DNA of 64,000 nucleotides, taken from Cryptomeria japonica. Taxonomy: Eukaryota; Streptophyta; Pinopsida; Cupressales; Cupressaceae. Both the position numbers and the translations under genes were made by a program. Location: NCBI RefSeq assembly GCF_030272615.1, contig NC_081408.1, forward strand, positions 335,888,793 to 335,952,792. Reading direction: 5' to 3'. The stretch's first letter is position 1; each line of letters opens with the position of its first letter. Positions 34,115 to 46,037 of the stretch are shown one piece after another. The notes beneath the pieces were generated by a model, which saw only the letters and a program-made list of their open reading frames with translations, was not told the origin of the DNA and did not search any database.

Positions 34115-35457
34115 TGTTATATCCAATGGGTACTGAGAGGGTAGGAGTGAATCAGTACCTAACTAGTAAATACAAATAAAAACTTTACTCTAAGTATGAA
34201 ACAATTTTCCTTTCAACAATGTAAACATTAACTGCAAAAAGGAAATTAAGCATACATGAAAAGATACTCAAAGATACAAAGATTTATCTCATGGAAACCC
34301 AATAGGGAGAAAACTACAGTATGAGTAGGAACTCACAAAACTTGCACTCTTTTGGAGTATGCCCGGTTAAGAGCCATCCCTATTAGGAGATTACAACGAC
34401 ACTGCTAGGTGCCACTTGGTTAAGGGATTTTAGTCAAGGTCAGTTAGTGCCTTTACCCTATTAAAAGTATCCTAGTTAGAGGACTTAAAACATTGATTAG
34501 AATGATACCCGGTTAAGGGATTTATACAATTGGACCTGTTAAATTCCACCTAGTTAAAGGATTTATATTGCAATTATTTCAAAACAACAAATGAATGATT
34601 AGATATAAGAAGCTACACATTAGCCTGATTAGATCATAATTTAGCATCAGTTCTGGTTTACATCGGTTGTGCCTTTCCTTCACAACTCTACCCTTTGTCG
34701 GTCTTCTGGTACTTGAATCCTATACTGCTAGTCTTGTGTCACTTGAGTCACTGATTTGATGAAACACCACTCTACTGGTCTTCTGTCACTCAGCTCTACA
34801 CTATCTTAAGCTCCCCCTATGCTCTCTTACACATTAACTTAATTAACCTAGACAACAACCATCTCAAGAATGAGATATGTGTATTTATAGACCCATCAAT
34901 CTTTCACCAACTTTTCCCTCCAAAACATACCTTTCAAAATTCCATTGTCAAGCCTTAAATTGCACTTCTGAAATCATGTAGGAATCTCTATCAATATTGT
35001 CAAAGATGTTGATAAGTTTGTTGGTTGACTAAGAGAAGGCTTCTGATTTACCTGGTTGTAACTGAGTGTTACTAGTCTATCGGTTACTTATATTGCCGAT
35101 GCACCAATCAAGACCTATCTAGCCGATTTCTTCCTGTGTACTAGTTTAGTCTTTTCTTAGTCGATGGTCATCTTCCTTACCGATCTATTCACCACATGCT
35201 AGTCTACTACTATTCCGATATACTTACTGCTCATCGATCTGCTGCTTTTTGGTATGCTTGTTGAATGTCATTATATTGCTTTCATGTATCCTTATTGTCT
35301 GTTGGTCTACTGCTTGCCAGTATACTTACTGTCTACCAATCTACTATTTGTCGGTATATTTACTCCCTAAGGATTGGGAAGACTAAGGAGATGATGTTGC
35401 CAAAAATGACAACTATATCATTTACCAGTCATACAAAGATGCATCAAAATGCCAACA
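34115..35457 (-). repeat. 5' LTR of NA-D
   Basis: On the plus strand TGTTATATCCAATGGGTACT to AAAATGCCAACA. The CTGAGAGGG next to one end and the TGTTGGCATT at the other are shared with COPIA-A and NA-B LTRs. ATGAT follows; no partner copy can be tested because the 3' LTR is gone. Confidence 0.7.
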
Positions 35458-35740
35458 ATGATACCGGATATGTCAAAGCAATTCTAAAGAACAATGTTAC
35501 ATGTTATGCATGCAACAAAATAGGTCATATTGCTAAGTATTATAGAAGAAAGACTCAACCATTTAATAATGATAAAGATAATGAGAAAGGAAATCATAAG
35601 GTAGATGAAATATAACAAGATCACACCAAGAGATGGGTTAGAAAATCTGAAGAACCAAGTGGAGATGGATCTATACTAGTAACTCCACTGGTAGAGCAAG
35701 GCATTCCTCCACTGGCAGAAAATTCCACCAATAAATGAGG
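35458..35740 (+). pseudogene. NA-C ORF1, zinc-knuckle C-terminal part
   Basis: Resumes after NA-D with NDTGYVKAILKNNVTCYACN KIGHIAKYYRRK: one CCHC knuckle whose last Cys is Tyr. NA-B has the same stretch (NNVTCYACNKIGHIAKFFRS), also with the last Cys lost. Then a charged tail (NDKDNEKGNHKVDEI, stop, DHTKRWVRKSEEP). The other knuckles expected upstream are absent, replaced by the insertion block. Confidence 0.7.
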
Positions 35741-36101
35741 CATAAGCCTTAGGGGTTGGCAAAGTCATTTCTAAATTTTGCATATTACCCCGGAAGAGAC
35801 ATAAGGAGATCTAAAAGAGATCTGGAGAGTTGTGTTCATCATCAATAAAGGTTGACCCAAAACATGATTGTGAAATCGGCATTCGTAGGGTTGTTGGTGA
35901 AGCATTTATTACAAAAAATTAAGGTTTTTATTTGTTGATAAAAGGGGGTAAGTGAATTCATTTTCACTCACCAAGCATTCAAGCATTCAGAGTAAAGAAA
36001 AGGCAAAGTTAAGAGCTAGAAAAAGCATTGAGAAAGGATTTCAAGCAATTATCTAAAGCACTCAATCTTCTACCGATGTTCACTTTCAGGTATTCTTTGA
36101 A
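35741..36101 (+). other. Spacer between NA-C ORF1 and ORF2
   Basis: About 360 bases without an ORF, ending TTTCAGGTATTCTTTGAA just before the ORF2 ATG. The TTTCAG could be a splice acceptor, but that is only a possibility. Confidence 0.4.
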
Positions 36102-39100
36102 ATGGCATTTGGATCTTCAGCTCCCACTTTTATTGCAAATCCCACCATTGTCAAAGTCAAGAGTAGTTTAAGGGCAGTATTTAAGGAGGTTCTCAGTATT
36201 GCTAAACAGGAAGACTCGGTAGGAGCATTTTCTAGGGTTCCTAGAGATGTGATGTATGTTGAAGATGTGAGGACATAGATTCACTAAACCCTAGAGGATT
36301 TGGGCATGGAGGATATTAAAATCATGTATAAATTTGTGATACTAGGAGACTCCAGAACCATCAAACTAGAATACAAAGCAATTGAGGATCTAGGGTTAAC
36401 CAGTATTTTGTACATATTGGAATTCAAAGATGAGGTTATCAGATACGTTCTGAGAAGGATTCACAATGAGTTTATCTAACTAGATAGGCCTTACATGATC
36501 ATGAAGGAGGCTATTCAAGCAGTCACCAACTTACCCAAGGTCAGACAAGAACCTGGCAAGAAAATTTCTAACACAGAGGTCAAGAAACTCACCAGTGCTA
36601 CACCCGATAACAAATCAATGAGGATTAGCAGAATCACCGACACAGATATAAAGTTTGCAAGCATGATCATAGGTTACAAGGTAATTCAATCCAACTGATT
36701 GAATTTTGTTGCTAGTTCATGCATTCATGCAACATATCAGATGCTAAGGAATAATGTGAAGTATGATTTATGTGAATGGATGAGGAGTGAGTTGATGTTA
36801 AAACTTGGTAAGTTCAAAGGAACCAAGAAAGGCAATTATAGATATGGAAATTTGATTGTTTGTTTAATGCTTTACTTCCTGAATGAGCTACCCGGTCTAG
36901 AGAAGAAGCATTGGGCCCATGACATACCAGTAGGTATGCAGATCAAGGAAGAAATCACCAGTCTTGGTACTAACAAAGATGAAAAACTTTGGGGGTACTT
37001 TAAGATATTTCAAGAAAACATGAGGCAAAGGGAGAGAATATCAAGGAACATTGTGGAGAAGTATTTCACTAATATCTATTTCATGGTAAAAACTGATGAA
37101 ACTATTATGGAAGCAGTTGAACCTAGGCAAATTTGGATTACTGAGCTTGGATATGAGGTGGATGATAGCATTTTTTAACTCTATGAAAAGATGTTGTTAG
37201 ATGCCCTATTAGATGATAAAACAAAGCATTTTGGTACAACAGGAGAGAAGGCTCTTGAGGTAAAAACCAATTTTAATAGGAAAAGAAGAGGGAAGAAAAT
37301 AGAGAAGATTTCTACATATGTACAGGATGTAATTCATAAGATAGACACTCAGCTGGGTTCAGGATCCAAACAGGTAGCTAAACTGATAGAGGTTGGTACT
37401 ACAAAAGTGAAGAAACCACAAGTTCACACTTCCCCTATCACTTCTGGTTCTAACTCTAAGGATAATGAGCCTCTAGCTTTCAGAAGGATACAAAGGAAGA
37501 ATGTGGTAAAACCACTAGTAGAGAAAAAGAAGGTAGAGCCTAGCAGGAGACTTGTTAGACAGACAACTAAGCCTACTGCACCTCTGCCACCGACAAGGAA
37601 GCCTATGCAAAAGAGAAAACCAGTCACATCAACAACCACAAGAAAAAAGATGAAGGGTGATGATACTAAAACTGGTAAGATCATAATGACCTATTCTAAA
37701 CATGTTGATGAAATTACAAAAGATTGGATATTGAAAAATGTATCAAAATATTATGAAGTTTTAGAAGAGAATGAGCAAAATGAATTAGAAGAAGCTATTT
37801 TGTTGTATATGAACATTTATAAGAAATCCTTAGTTGAAATTTTGAAGGAGATACTTTTATCCTTGTATGATAAACTTGAGGCTAGAAGACTTGACATTGT
37901 CAAGAGAGATAGGGAAATTAAGGAAGTAGCACTGTTGAAATTGTGTGGTGCTGTAAATAATGAAGAAATGAAAAGATGTATAGATACTACAAACAAGACA
38001 ATTTTCAGTATTAAATCCCGACAAATAAGCCTTATGATGGGGAGAGGAAATGAGGTGATAAATGAGACTAATAAGGGATGGACCAAATTCTTTCTGGAAA
38101 AACCCATACTTTCTCACATCTCAAGAAGAATTTCCAAAGGCAAAATCTTCCACCATTCTTGACAAATCTAAAGGGAAAGGTATTTTGGGTAGTTCAACTC
38201 TAATTTTGACACAACCGACAGTAAGTATAGATACTCAAACACAACTAGAAGTAAAGGAGAGTGTACAGACTATACCAACACAAACCATTTTTTAGCAAGG
38301 CAATTTATAGGACACTAGAAATACTATGGATAATACTCCACCAGCAGTAACCGACATTGCACCAAGTGGAAAAGCCACCAGTGCAAAAGGGGTTGAGATG
38401 GAAAAGGTAAAAGCTACTGAGTCCATACTGGTAGATAAAAATGATTCCCCAACAAAGGTTTTGGCAATTGACACTTCTCAAGTTGAGAAGAGATCAGTCT
38501 CTGAGTTGAGTCCTACTGAATTGATGATGATGGCTACTTAGAAACTACTAAAGGAGGGTACTATAGATAAAGGGATATTTAATCAATCGGTCTTAGTGTT
38601 GCACATATTAATACTTGACTATCATATTGAAGTTGGAGCAAGCCATTCTGGCAAGCTCAAGACTCTAATAGAGCATATCTCCAACAACTTTCAATCTCTG
38701 AGGTAGATTGCAGACCAACAGGCTTTGGATAAATTCACAGCAGCTAAGAGTATAGCTTTTGATCAGATTATAGACACAGAAAGGAAGAAAATTGAGGACA
38801 AACTCATTCCTATTGATGTTTGTTTAAAATAATGTACAAATATCTACAGAGTGTGTTGTAGCATAGAAATTCTTATGACCAATGTAAATATCAGGTTAAA
38901 GGATTTATATGATAAGATAGCTAAAATTGCTAATTCTTTTGATGGATTGACTGCACTAACCACGTCTATTGATGCAAAAATTTTGTCCTTAGAGAACCAA
39001 ATTTTTTCTTTTGAGAAAGAGAGATAAAATCATACCAAGAGCAAGAAGTCTGGGAGGACTGGTAAGTCCTAGATTAGATTTGTTGGGTGTTCATAAGAGA

Positions 39101-39286
39101 GAGTGAATTGACATGATAGATAAACCCACACCAATTGATGTCCAAGAGAAGGAAACACTTTCCCACTTATTAAGTGGACTAGAATCCATTTCTGATACTT
39201 TCAAAATGGGCTAGGATACATATCTTTAGTTATTGCAAAAGGCATACCCATAAATCTTGAAGATAGTTAAGCTCCAGCATAACTAA
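36102..39286 (+). pseudogene. NA-C ORF2: large protein of unknown function, best-preserved copy
   Basis: Start at ATG 36102 (MAFGSSAPTFIANPTIVKVK). N-terminal domain: VMYVEDVRT, VIRYVLRRIHNEFI, MKEAIQAVTNLPKVRQEPGK, DIKFASMIIGYKVIQSN, then 36699-37178 NFVASSCIHATYQMLRNNVK, GNYRYGNLIVCLMLYFLNEL, KLWGYFKIFQENMRQRERIS, ITELGYEVDD. 37191-38162 is an uninterrupted 323 codons: basic (KPMQKRKPVTSTTTRKKMKG) then helical. After a frameshift near 38100 the frame continues through SPTELMMMAT and the coiled-coil end to 39286. About 1,060 codons, around nine stops and one frameshift. I recognise no known domain. Being conserved in three divergent elements, it was probably functional, perhaps as a capsid-like or helper protein (inference). 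Confidence 0.75.
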
Positions 39287-39508
39287 CATTATTCTTTTTA
39301 TGTTTTAAAATTATTTCAATTCTTTCACCATTCTTTGGAATTAATGTCAAAGGGGGAGTATGTATAGATATGAAATATATCAAAGGATACCAGATAAAAC
39401 ATGGGAAGGATATCAGGATATTAGATGGAATGTATTGCTTAGGGGGAGCATACCGATAGGGAATCCATTTTTCACATGAGTGTTATCATCAATGCCAAAG
39501 GGGGAGAT
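39287..39508 (+). other. NA-C 3' untranslated part and polypurine tract
   Basis: Three AAAGGGGGAG or AGGGGGAG runs (39350, 39440, 39498); the last, CCAAAGGGGGAGAT, touches the LTR and is the primer for plus-strand synthesis. Confidence 0.75.
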
Positions 39509-40426
39509 TGTTGGCAATTGACACTCATTGGATTCATTTTATTGTCATTCATGGCAACAAGATCTAATGGCAGTCACAAACCAACATAAGGAGGCATATA
39601 CCAACAGATACTGGCTTTGGAGCATTCAAGTTAGACTGGCACCAACACCGACAATAATACTTCTTTGGAAGCTGACATCAAGGAGGATTTATTTTATAAA
39701 TCATTTTGTAATTATTGTTAAGGTCGACATTGAATATATTTTATAAATGTATTGTAAGCTGACATAAGGCATATTATTTGTAATAGGTATATAGGTCAGT
39801 TTGCTAGATTATTTTGATATAAGATAGAAATATATGTGATAGATGATGGATATGGATATAGGAGAATATAGCAGAACTGTATGATGTGAAATATATGTAT
39901 GAAGATCATTTCTTATGTGAATGTTATATCTTGTAATGATCTATAGATAGCTTGGAAAGCATTCCTGGAGGAGAAGAGATATCGGTAGGAGTTCAAGGTT
40001 TATGAATGAGTACATAATAGAGCTAGAACTAGAACTCTATTTGGCATAGCAGATGCATTCTTGAGTTCATTTTCAGTATTTATTTAGCATAAAGCTTGTA
40101 GTCAGTGAGGATCTTTACTGATGAGCAATACACTCTAAGCAGTGTGCATTCCTGCAAGTGCAAGACCCTATTATATGTAATATCTTTTTATATGGCCAGT
40201 GAACTGATATTGTGGGTCACAAATCCCACCATGGTTTTTCCTCATTGAGGTTTTCCACATATAAATTTTGTGTGTTGTGGTGTTCATTTATGTGGATGAT
40301 TTATTTTCTTCTTGTTATATGTTTATTTGTTTACTAGTTTATATATGCATGGTATAAAAGGATAAAAACTATTCAAACTAGTAGAACACTGATTCACCCC
40401 CCCTCTTAGTGTTCTTGGATCCCAAC
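39509..40426 (+). repeat. 3' LTR of NA-C
   Basis: TGTTGGCAATTGACACTCAT to GGATCCCAACA, 918 bp. It pairs with 22082-23063 and is followed by ACATC. Confidence 0.9.
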
Positions 40427-41689
40427 AACATCAATTAGTGCCTTTATGTCCTTTCAAAATTCCTATACAAACTTGCTTTCCTTACCTTCTTGTTTTTCCC
40501 TCTTCTTTCGATTGAACTCGGTTTCAACCTCAACAGTCTTTTGTTGTGTTGGTCCACAACATTTTTCTGCTTCATCTATCTCTGCATCTATCAGAATTTT
40601 TACATATTCATCAAGAATTAATGTATCCACCTCATAGCCCATTTCCTCTATCCAAATATTTCAAGGCTTGACTGCCTCCATGAGAGTCACACCCTTCTTA
40701 ACCATGAAACATCTGTCGATAGAGTATTTATCTACTATTTGCTCAGGTATCCTTATTCTAGACCTCATAGATTTCTGAAAAGCTTTGAAGTAACCCCATA
40801 ACTTATCATCTCTAAGACTTCCCAATGCAGCAATTGATTGCTTTAGCCGTCTTCCTACTGAGATATCAAAATCCCATTGCATCCTTCTAGAACTAGAATT
40901 ATCATTCAAAAAGTATAACATTAACCAAACTAACAGATTTCCATACCAGAAGGTGCCCTTCTTCTCACCTTTAATCTTCCCTAAATTGATCAATAACTCC
41001 TCAAGCATATAGTCACAAAGATCTAACTTGATATTTTCTCTCATCATCCTATATGTGGCCAAAATACATGAACTTGAAATTGAATTCAATGGGATAGACT
41101 AAGTTACCTTGTAGCCTATGATTATGCTTCCAAATTTGATGTCGATGTCGGTGATGGTGCTCACCTTCATCGATCTCTTGTCTGATGTGGCACCGGTGAT
41201 CTTCCTTACGAATTCATTTAATACTTTTTTATCCGGATGTTTCCCTACCAATGGCAAACCAGTAATTGCCCAAATGGATTCCTTAGTGATTTTGTAGGGA
41301 TGGTCCAGCCATATGAATTCCCCATGTACTATGCTTAGTACATATCAAACTATGTCATCCTCAAAATCTGAAATATCCAGAGTATCAGTGAACCCTAGAT
41401 CTTTGATGTGTTTATATACTAGTTTGATTTTAGCAGATTCTGCCATGAGTTCATTCATATACATCCCTTTCATCTCTCAAGTGCCTAAGTCCTCCATATG
41501 ACAATGAATATAGGCCCTAACATCTTCCAAATATACCACTCCCTCCAAAATGCAAGAAAACACTCCAACTAAATCTTCCTTGGTAGCCACATGTGGATAC
41601 TATTTGAAAATTGGCCTAGTGAGGTCCTTAACTTCTACTATAGTTGGATTTCCAATGAAAATAGGAGCAGAAGATGATCTTGATTCCAT
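40427..41689 (-). pseudogene. NA-B ORF2, N-terminal part
   Basis: Start at ATG 41689 (MESRSSSAPIFIGNPTIVEV), aligned to NA-C ORF2 from its first residues. Shared motifs: VVYLEDVRAYIHCHMEDLGT, YVLSIVHGEFIWLDHPYKIT, AITGLPLVGKHPDKK, DIDIKFGSIIIGYKV, SISSSCILATYRMMRENIKL, GTFWYGNLLVWLMLYFLND, KLWGYFKAFQKSMRSRIRIP, WIEEMGYEVD. The 142-codon stretch 41089-40661 is uninterrupted. NA-C interrupts the frame at 40427 and the protein continues at 22081. Function unknown; stops are few (about six in this part). Confidence 0.75.
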
Positions 41690-42062
41690 GATTCAAGAAA
41701 AATACCTTTAGAACCCTACTGGTGAAAACCTCTAACAAATCCTTCTAGATGCTAGTGTGATCACTCAAGAAGAAATATGATTGCCTCTGAATAGCTTCTG
41801 ATCACACTAAGTCTCTGTGAATCATTCTGAAATCACTATGAATGTTGGGATAATAACAATGAAGTGTAATGACCTTTTATCCATTGAGAAAACCCTAATC
41901 TTCCATTGACATAAATGGCTATCGGTGAATGATACTGGATCTCACTCTGAGTATATCAATGCTTGATAATCCTCTCCAATATTTGGAACATCTTCCAGAA
42001 TCTCTTCCAGGGGCATATGCATCATCTTCCATCAAAATTTTGCTACCCCTAAGGCATCTACC
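41690..42062 (-). other. Spacer between NA-B ORF1 and ORF2
   Basis: About 370 bases, no ORF, equivalent to 35741-36101 in NA-C. Confidence 0.5.
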
Positions 42063-43057
42063 TTAGTTACCAGATGAGCTCACTGTCGGTGCAGGAGAAG
42101 CCTCTTCTACCAAATAGGTAACCAAGACATTCCCATCTGATGATTGCTATTCAGTCTTTCTAACCCATCTCTAAGTGTGATCTTGCTGGATTTCACTAAC
42201 CTTCTCTTTGCCTTTATCATTTGATCCTCCATTGCCAAGCAATGGATTTCTGCTTCTAAAAAACTTAGCAATATGTCCAATTTTATTGCATGCATAACAT
42301 GTAACATTGTTCTTCTAAATTATCTTGCTAAAACCAATGAAATTTGTTGACTTGCAATAATTAGCCATATGTCCAAATTTTCCACAAGCATAGCATTTTA
42401 CATTCATTTTGCAATCTTCTGTCTTACGACCAATTTTATTGCAATCTTCTGACTGATTTGCTCTATCTCTATATTGCGTAGCCATGTGACCGAATCTATT
42501 GCAAACAAAACATCTACCATTAAATTTATAAGTATTGAATTTTTTTACTGGTGCCTTATGGTTTTGATCTTCATTAGTAGTACCGGAACTCTATCCTTTC
42601 TCAAATCCAAGTCCACTGGAATCTCCAATCCATGTTTGTCTAATCGGTAACTCATCAAGTTGTGCTGAGCTGATCTTGAATTTTTCTTTTTATTCACTTG
42701 CAGTAGTTAAATCATCTCTTAGTACTGTCATTTGTCTCTCAAGCTCTTTCTCATTGCTCTAGGATTGTACCAAATTAGACCTTAACATCCCATTTTCATG
42801 AACCAACCTACCACATTCTTCAAATTTGTTCTTCGGGGATACAACTAGATTTTCTTCCTTTTTCTTTATGTCCTCAATCTCCTTAGACATCCTCATAGTC
42901 ATAGCTTACATCTAGTTCTTCATAACCAAGTTCTCCTGAGTCAATTTTTGACATTATTCCTTAAGTGCATTTTTCTCTTCATCATCTTGATTTTGCAAAA
43001 GTTCCTTTCTCCTAGCTTGAACAAATGATAGTCTCTCTTGTAGGACAAGAATAAATT
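42063..43057 (-). pseudogene. NA-B ORF1, main part with four zinc knuckles
   Basis: Continues from 46936 across SOLO-E. Coiled coil first (MSKEIEDIKKKEENLVVSPK, LERQMTVLRDDLTTASE), then CFVCNRFGHMATQY (last Cys now Tyr), a worn DCNKIGRKTEDC, an intact CYACGKFGHMANYC (about 42400-42360) and CYACNKIGHIAKFF (last ligand lost). It ends Ser-rich at 42063. Organisation equals NA-D ORF1. A gag-like, nucleic-acid-binding role is inferred from the knuckles and from its place just after the primer site. About seven stops. Confidence 0.75.
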
Positions 43058-45598
43058 ATGTGAGGCCTCACCTCGACTCAGTCTAACATTCAATGGATTT
43101 TATATTTAGACTATGATGGATGCTTTATTTTGATGCTTTTTGAGACTTAGAACTTATATGATTTTAGGATTTGGATAACAATGCTATGATTTGGTGATTT
43201 ACTTATATGCTTTATGAGATAGAACACTACATGATTGTTAGATAGGATGATATTGCAATGATAGATGTCATTATTGAATTTGCAGGACTTTACTCTAAAT
43301 ATAGAACTATGATGTATGTTTAGTTTATGTGAATTGGGATGAAATTGCTTATGTGAATTTGCTTGATAAAAGATGTATTCAATCTATGCAGATGAAAATT
43401 GTATGCAAGTAATGATGTGTATTGTTATATTATTGAATTATATTATATATGGATATTTGGAAGTACTAATGTGTAAATTGAGATGCGCAGGAAATTTACC
43501 ATGTGACCATGGAAAATTACGGAGAACCAAACCTAGACTTATGTATGTTCGTAAGCCAGGGTTTGTCTATTTGGAGAGACAACACCCCATTTGTGTTGTA
43601 TTTTATTCGTAACAGTATATGCTGCATGAGTGTTAAGTGTTATTTAAATTTATTGTGTAAAAACCACAAGAGACAATTTCATGTTTTATTTTTGTAAAAG
43701 TGTTTTATTTGTGTCACTTGACACATGTGTGGATTTAAATTTAAATGTTTTATTTTGTCTCTTGGTGGGAAAGTGTTTAATTATAGTTCTTCTTAAATAA
43801 AATAATGTGTTGTCATAAATACTTTGGGAATATAATATTTGGGGTGGTCAACTTATGTTTGACCCGAAAATAAACTTCAGAGGGGTTTAAAATGGGTTAA
43901 ATGAACACCTAGGGGTAGTTTAATAGGGTTTCCTAAAGCCCATAAGGTATACCTAGGGGTTAGGGGTAATTTTAGGCAAGTTTCTACTTTATAATGATCT
44001 TTTTAACGCTTTAAAAATTGGTTTTTTTTGAGTTGAGTGAAAATTGAAAATTAGAAGTTAAATCTAATTAAGATTTTTCCTTTTGGAATGAGAGTCTTTT
44101 TTTGCATTTTTGCTTTCTTTCCTTTTTTGGTTTTTAGAAACTTGTGAGAACTCTGAGAGTGAGCTTCTTAAGCAAGATTTTGAGATTTTGAGGGTAATCA
44201 CCCACTCTCCATTTTTGGAGACAAGAGAAATTTTGAAAAGGAAATAATGTTATGGAATAGAAAAATTGATTAAGGGTAGAAGGAAAAAGATTCATGGATT
44301 GGGTAGCTCTTCCTCAAATATCATAACACCTTTGGGCAGATTAAGGTTGGTTTCAGTTATTCATTTTAATGTCTTCTTCTTGCTTATGTCTGGAAGTTTG
44401 TTGGTGTAAGAAATCTGTGTTCTTGAATGTTTTTGTTAGAAAATCTTTTGGTATTTTTGCATTATGATTTGTTTGTGTTTTGGGAGTTTTCTCAAGACCT
44501 CTTACTCTTGGGAGAGAAGAGGATCTTGTGGGTGGTAGCAGTGACAACCCTCAAGTGAGAGACTCTCTTTTGAGAGTGATCACAAGGGATCTTTGTGTGA
44601 CCCTTGCTGCATGGCCTATTTGTGCAATGGGGGTCATAAGGAGGGATATAAGGCTAGAATGCCTTTGGGGGGCATAAGGAATAAGGGGTTGAGATTCTTG
44701 ATATCATTATTGTGCCATGAGGTGGCTTCTTGTTTATTTCATACTTGCAGTTCTCCTCAGGATATTGGTCCACTACCACCCTTTGAAAAGATCATCATCA
44801 AAGTGTGGTGTTGTGAAGCCAAGTTGGGAATGTGTCTGGAAAATCTGTATGTATTTTCCTTCTATGTGTTTGCCTATTTGTTACCCGTCTAGGAATTGGT
44901 CCTCCGAGCTCGGGGGTGGCTACCAGTTAGCCTAGGCTGGGAGGTGAGCACTCCGTGGTCATATTTGTGTTTTCTATTATGCAGGAAAGTCAGGAGAAGA
45001 GAATAGGAACCTTGAAAAGACACAGAAGATTATTGTTGAAGATACTTGAATCCAGTTGCAAATATTTGTATAAATTTGTTATAGAAGTATGCCTCATTCA
45101 TAGAAAAGAGAAGCAAGTTGTAATTCTTGAAACTAGACTTGAGTTTTATTGTTGTAGCTAAACAAAGAAACATCCTGTAAATATGCAGAATATCTTAGAG
45201 CTGTAAAAGCTTGTTTTATTTCTACTTCTGATATTTTTTTTTAGAAAAAGAAAAGCCACTTTGAGTTGCATGCAAAAGTTTCTTTTGTATTATGATAAAA
45301 AAATAGTTTCCAATTAAATTTTATCTATATTCTACTTGTTGAAAAATAGGAGTTTATTTTTGCTGAAAGATCCTAAGTATTTAAAAAAAAAAGAAAAAAA
45401 AGAGTTTTACGTAATTATTTTATTAGTGGGAAAAATCAATGAATCTATTTATTATAGAGAAGTATATTGCATTTCCTAAAATGTATTTCTGATTTGTATT
45501 TCTAATTAGTGATGATTAAAAAGTTTATCAGTAGATTTAGCTTCATTCATTTACCAGCAATTAAAAGACAAATAAACAAAAAATAAAGGCCTAATTCT

Positions 45599-45620
45599 AT
45601 ATATATATATATATATATAT
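45599..45620. repeat. (AT)n microsatellite
   Basis: About eleven AT units; others at 45755-45772 and an AT/TTTAAATATA-rich stretch at 46314-46400. Confidence 0.9.
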
Positions 45621-45828
45621 TCTGAATTAACTTAATGCTTTTCCTTTGTTATTTTAGTTTAAAATTATTGCATGTAAATCCTTTTAAAAAAAAAATTATA
45701 TATTGGTATATTTTCACTCTTATAACTTTAAGATTTTAAATTTATATAAATATAAATATATATATATATATAATATATTTTAAAAGAAAATAAATTAAAA
45801 AAAAAGGAATTTGGGGTTCCACGTGGAC

Positions 45829-46037
45829 CCCACTGTGTGTACGCACAGTGAGGGCCGCGCGGCACCCACTGTGTGAACACACAATGTGGGCCGCTTGGCT
45901 CCCACTGTGTGGACACACAGTGGACGGCCGTGGCCACCACTGTGTGGCCACACAGTGGTGTGAGCCGCTAGCGGTGCCCACTGTGTGGACACACAGTGGT
46001 GCTGTAGCGCCCACTGTGCGCCCACACAGTGGCGCCT
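45829..46037. repeat. Array of six GC-rich hairpins
   Basis: Six imperfect inverted repeats of the form CCCACTGTGTG-nnn-CACACAGTGG, centred near 45840, 45878, 45912, 45947, 45988 and 46021 (spacing 33-41 bases). Stems are conserved while loops and spacers vary. It is strongly GC-rich inside very AT-rich sequence. Open frames through it on both strands are side effects of the repeat. Confidence 0.9.

Larger units (their letters stand above)
28100..35457 (-). mobile_element. NA-D: pol-less copia-type element, 3' end missing
   Basis: 5' LTR 34115-35457, primer site 34100-34112, ORF1 34056-31871 (split by SOLO-S), ORF2 31412 to about 28175, all on the minus strand. The 3' LTR and polypurine tract are absent; the left end meets TAT-2. 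It sits in NA-C ORF1: NA-C coding sequence resumes right after the LTR end at 35458. It is a more distant relative of NA-B and NA-C than those two are of each other. Confidence 0.75.
22082..40426 (+). mobile_element. NA-C: pol-less copia-type LTR element with two ORFs, interrupted
   Basis: Plus strand, opposite to its host NA-B and of the same family. 5' LTR 22082-23063, primer site 23066-23078, ORF1 23138 to about 23765 and 35458-35740, ORF2 36102-39286, polypurine tract 39494-39508, 3' LTR 39509-40426, perfect ACATC duplication. ORF1 is split by a block holding TAT-2 and NA-D (about 23766-35457). No protease, integrase or RT is present in the element's own sequence. Confidence 0.85.

Noticed and set aside
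37424-38117. Hydrophobic minus-strand ORFs that look like membrane proteins
   Set aside because: Antisense shadows of the Lys-rich middle part of NA-C ORF2.
44353-45161. Cluster of ORFs of 60-99 codons in SOLO-E as a possible host gene
   Set aside because: Overlapping short frames without shared homology or splice logic; the region is inside an insertion with LTR-type ends.
45829-46037. CRISPR-like regular repeat array
   Set aside because: Units are imperfect palindromes with no unique spacers of constant length, no cas genes, and the setting is a plant LTR element.
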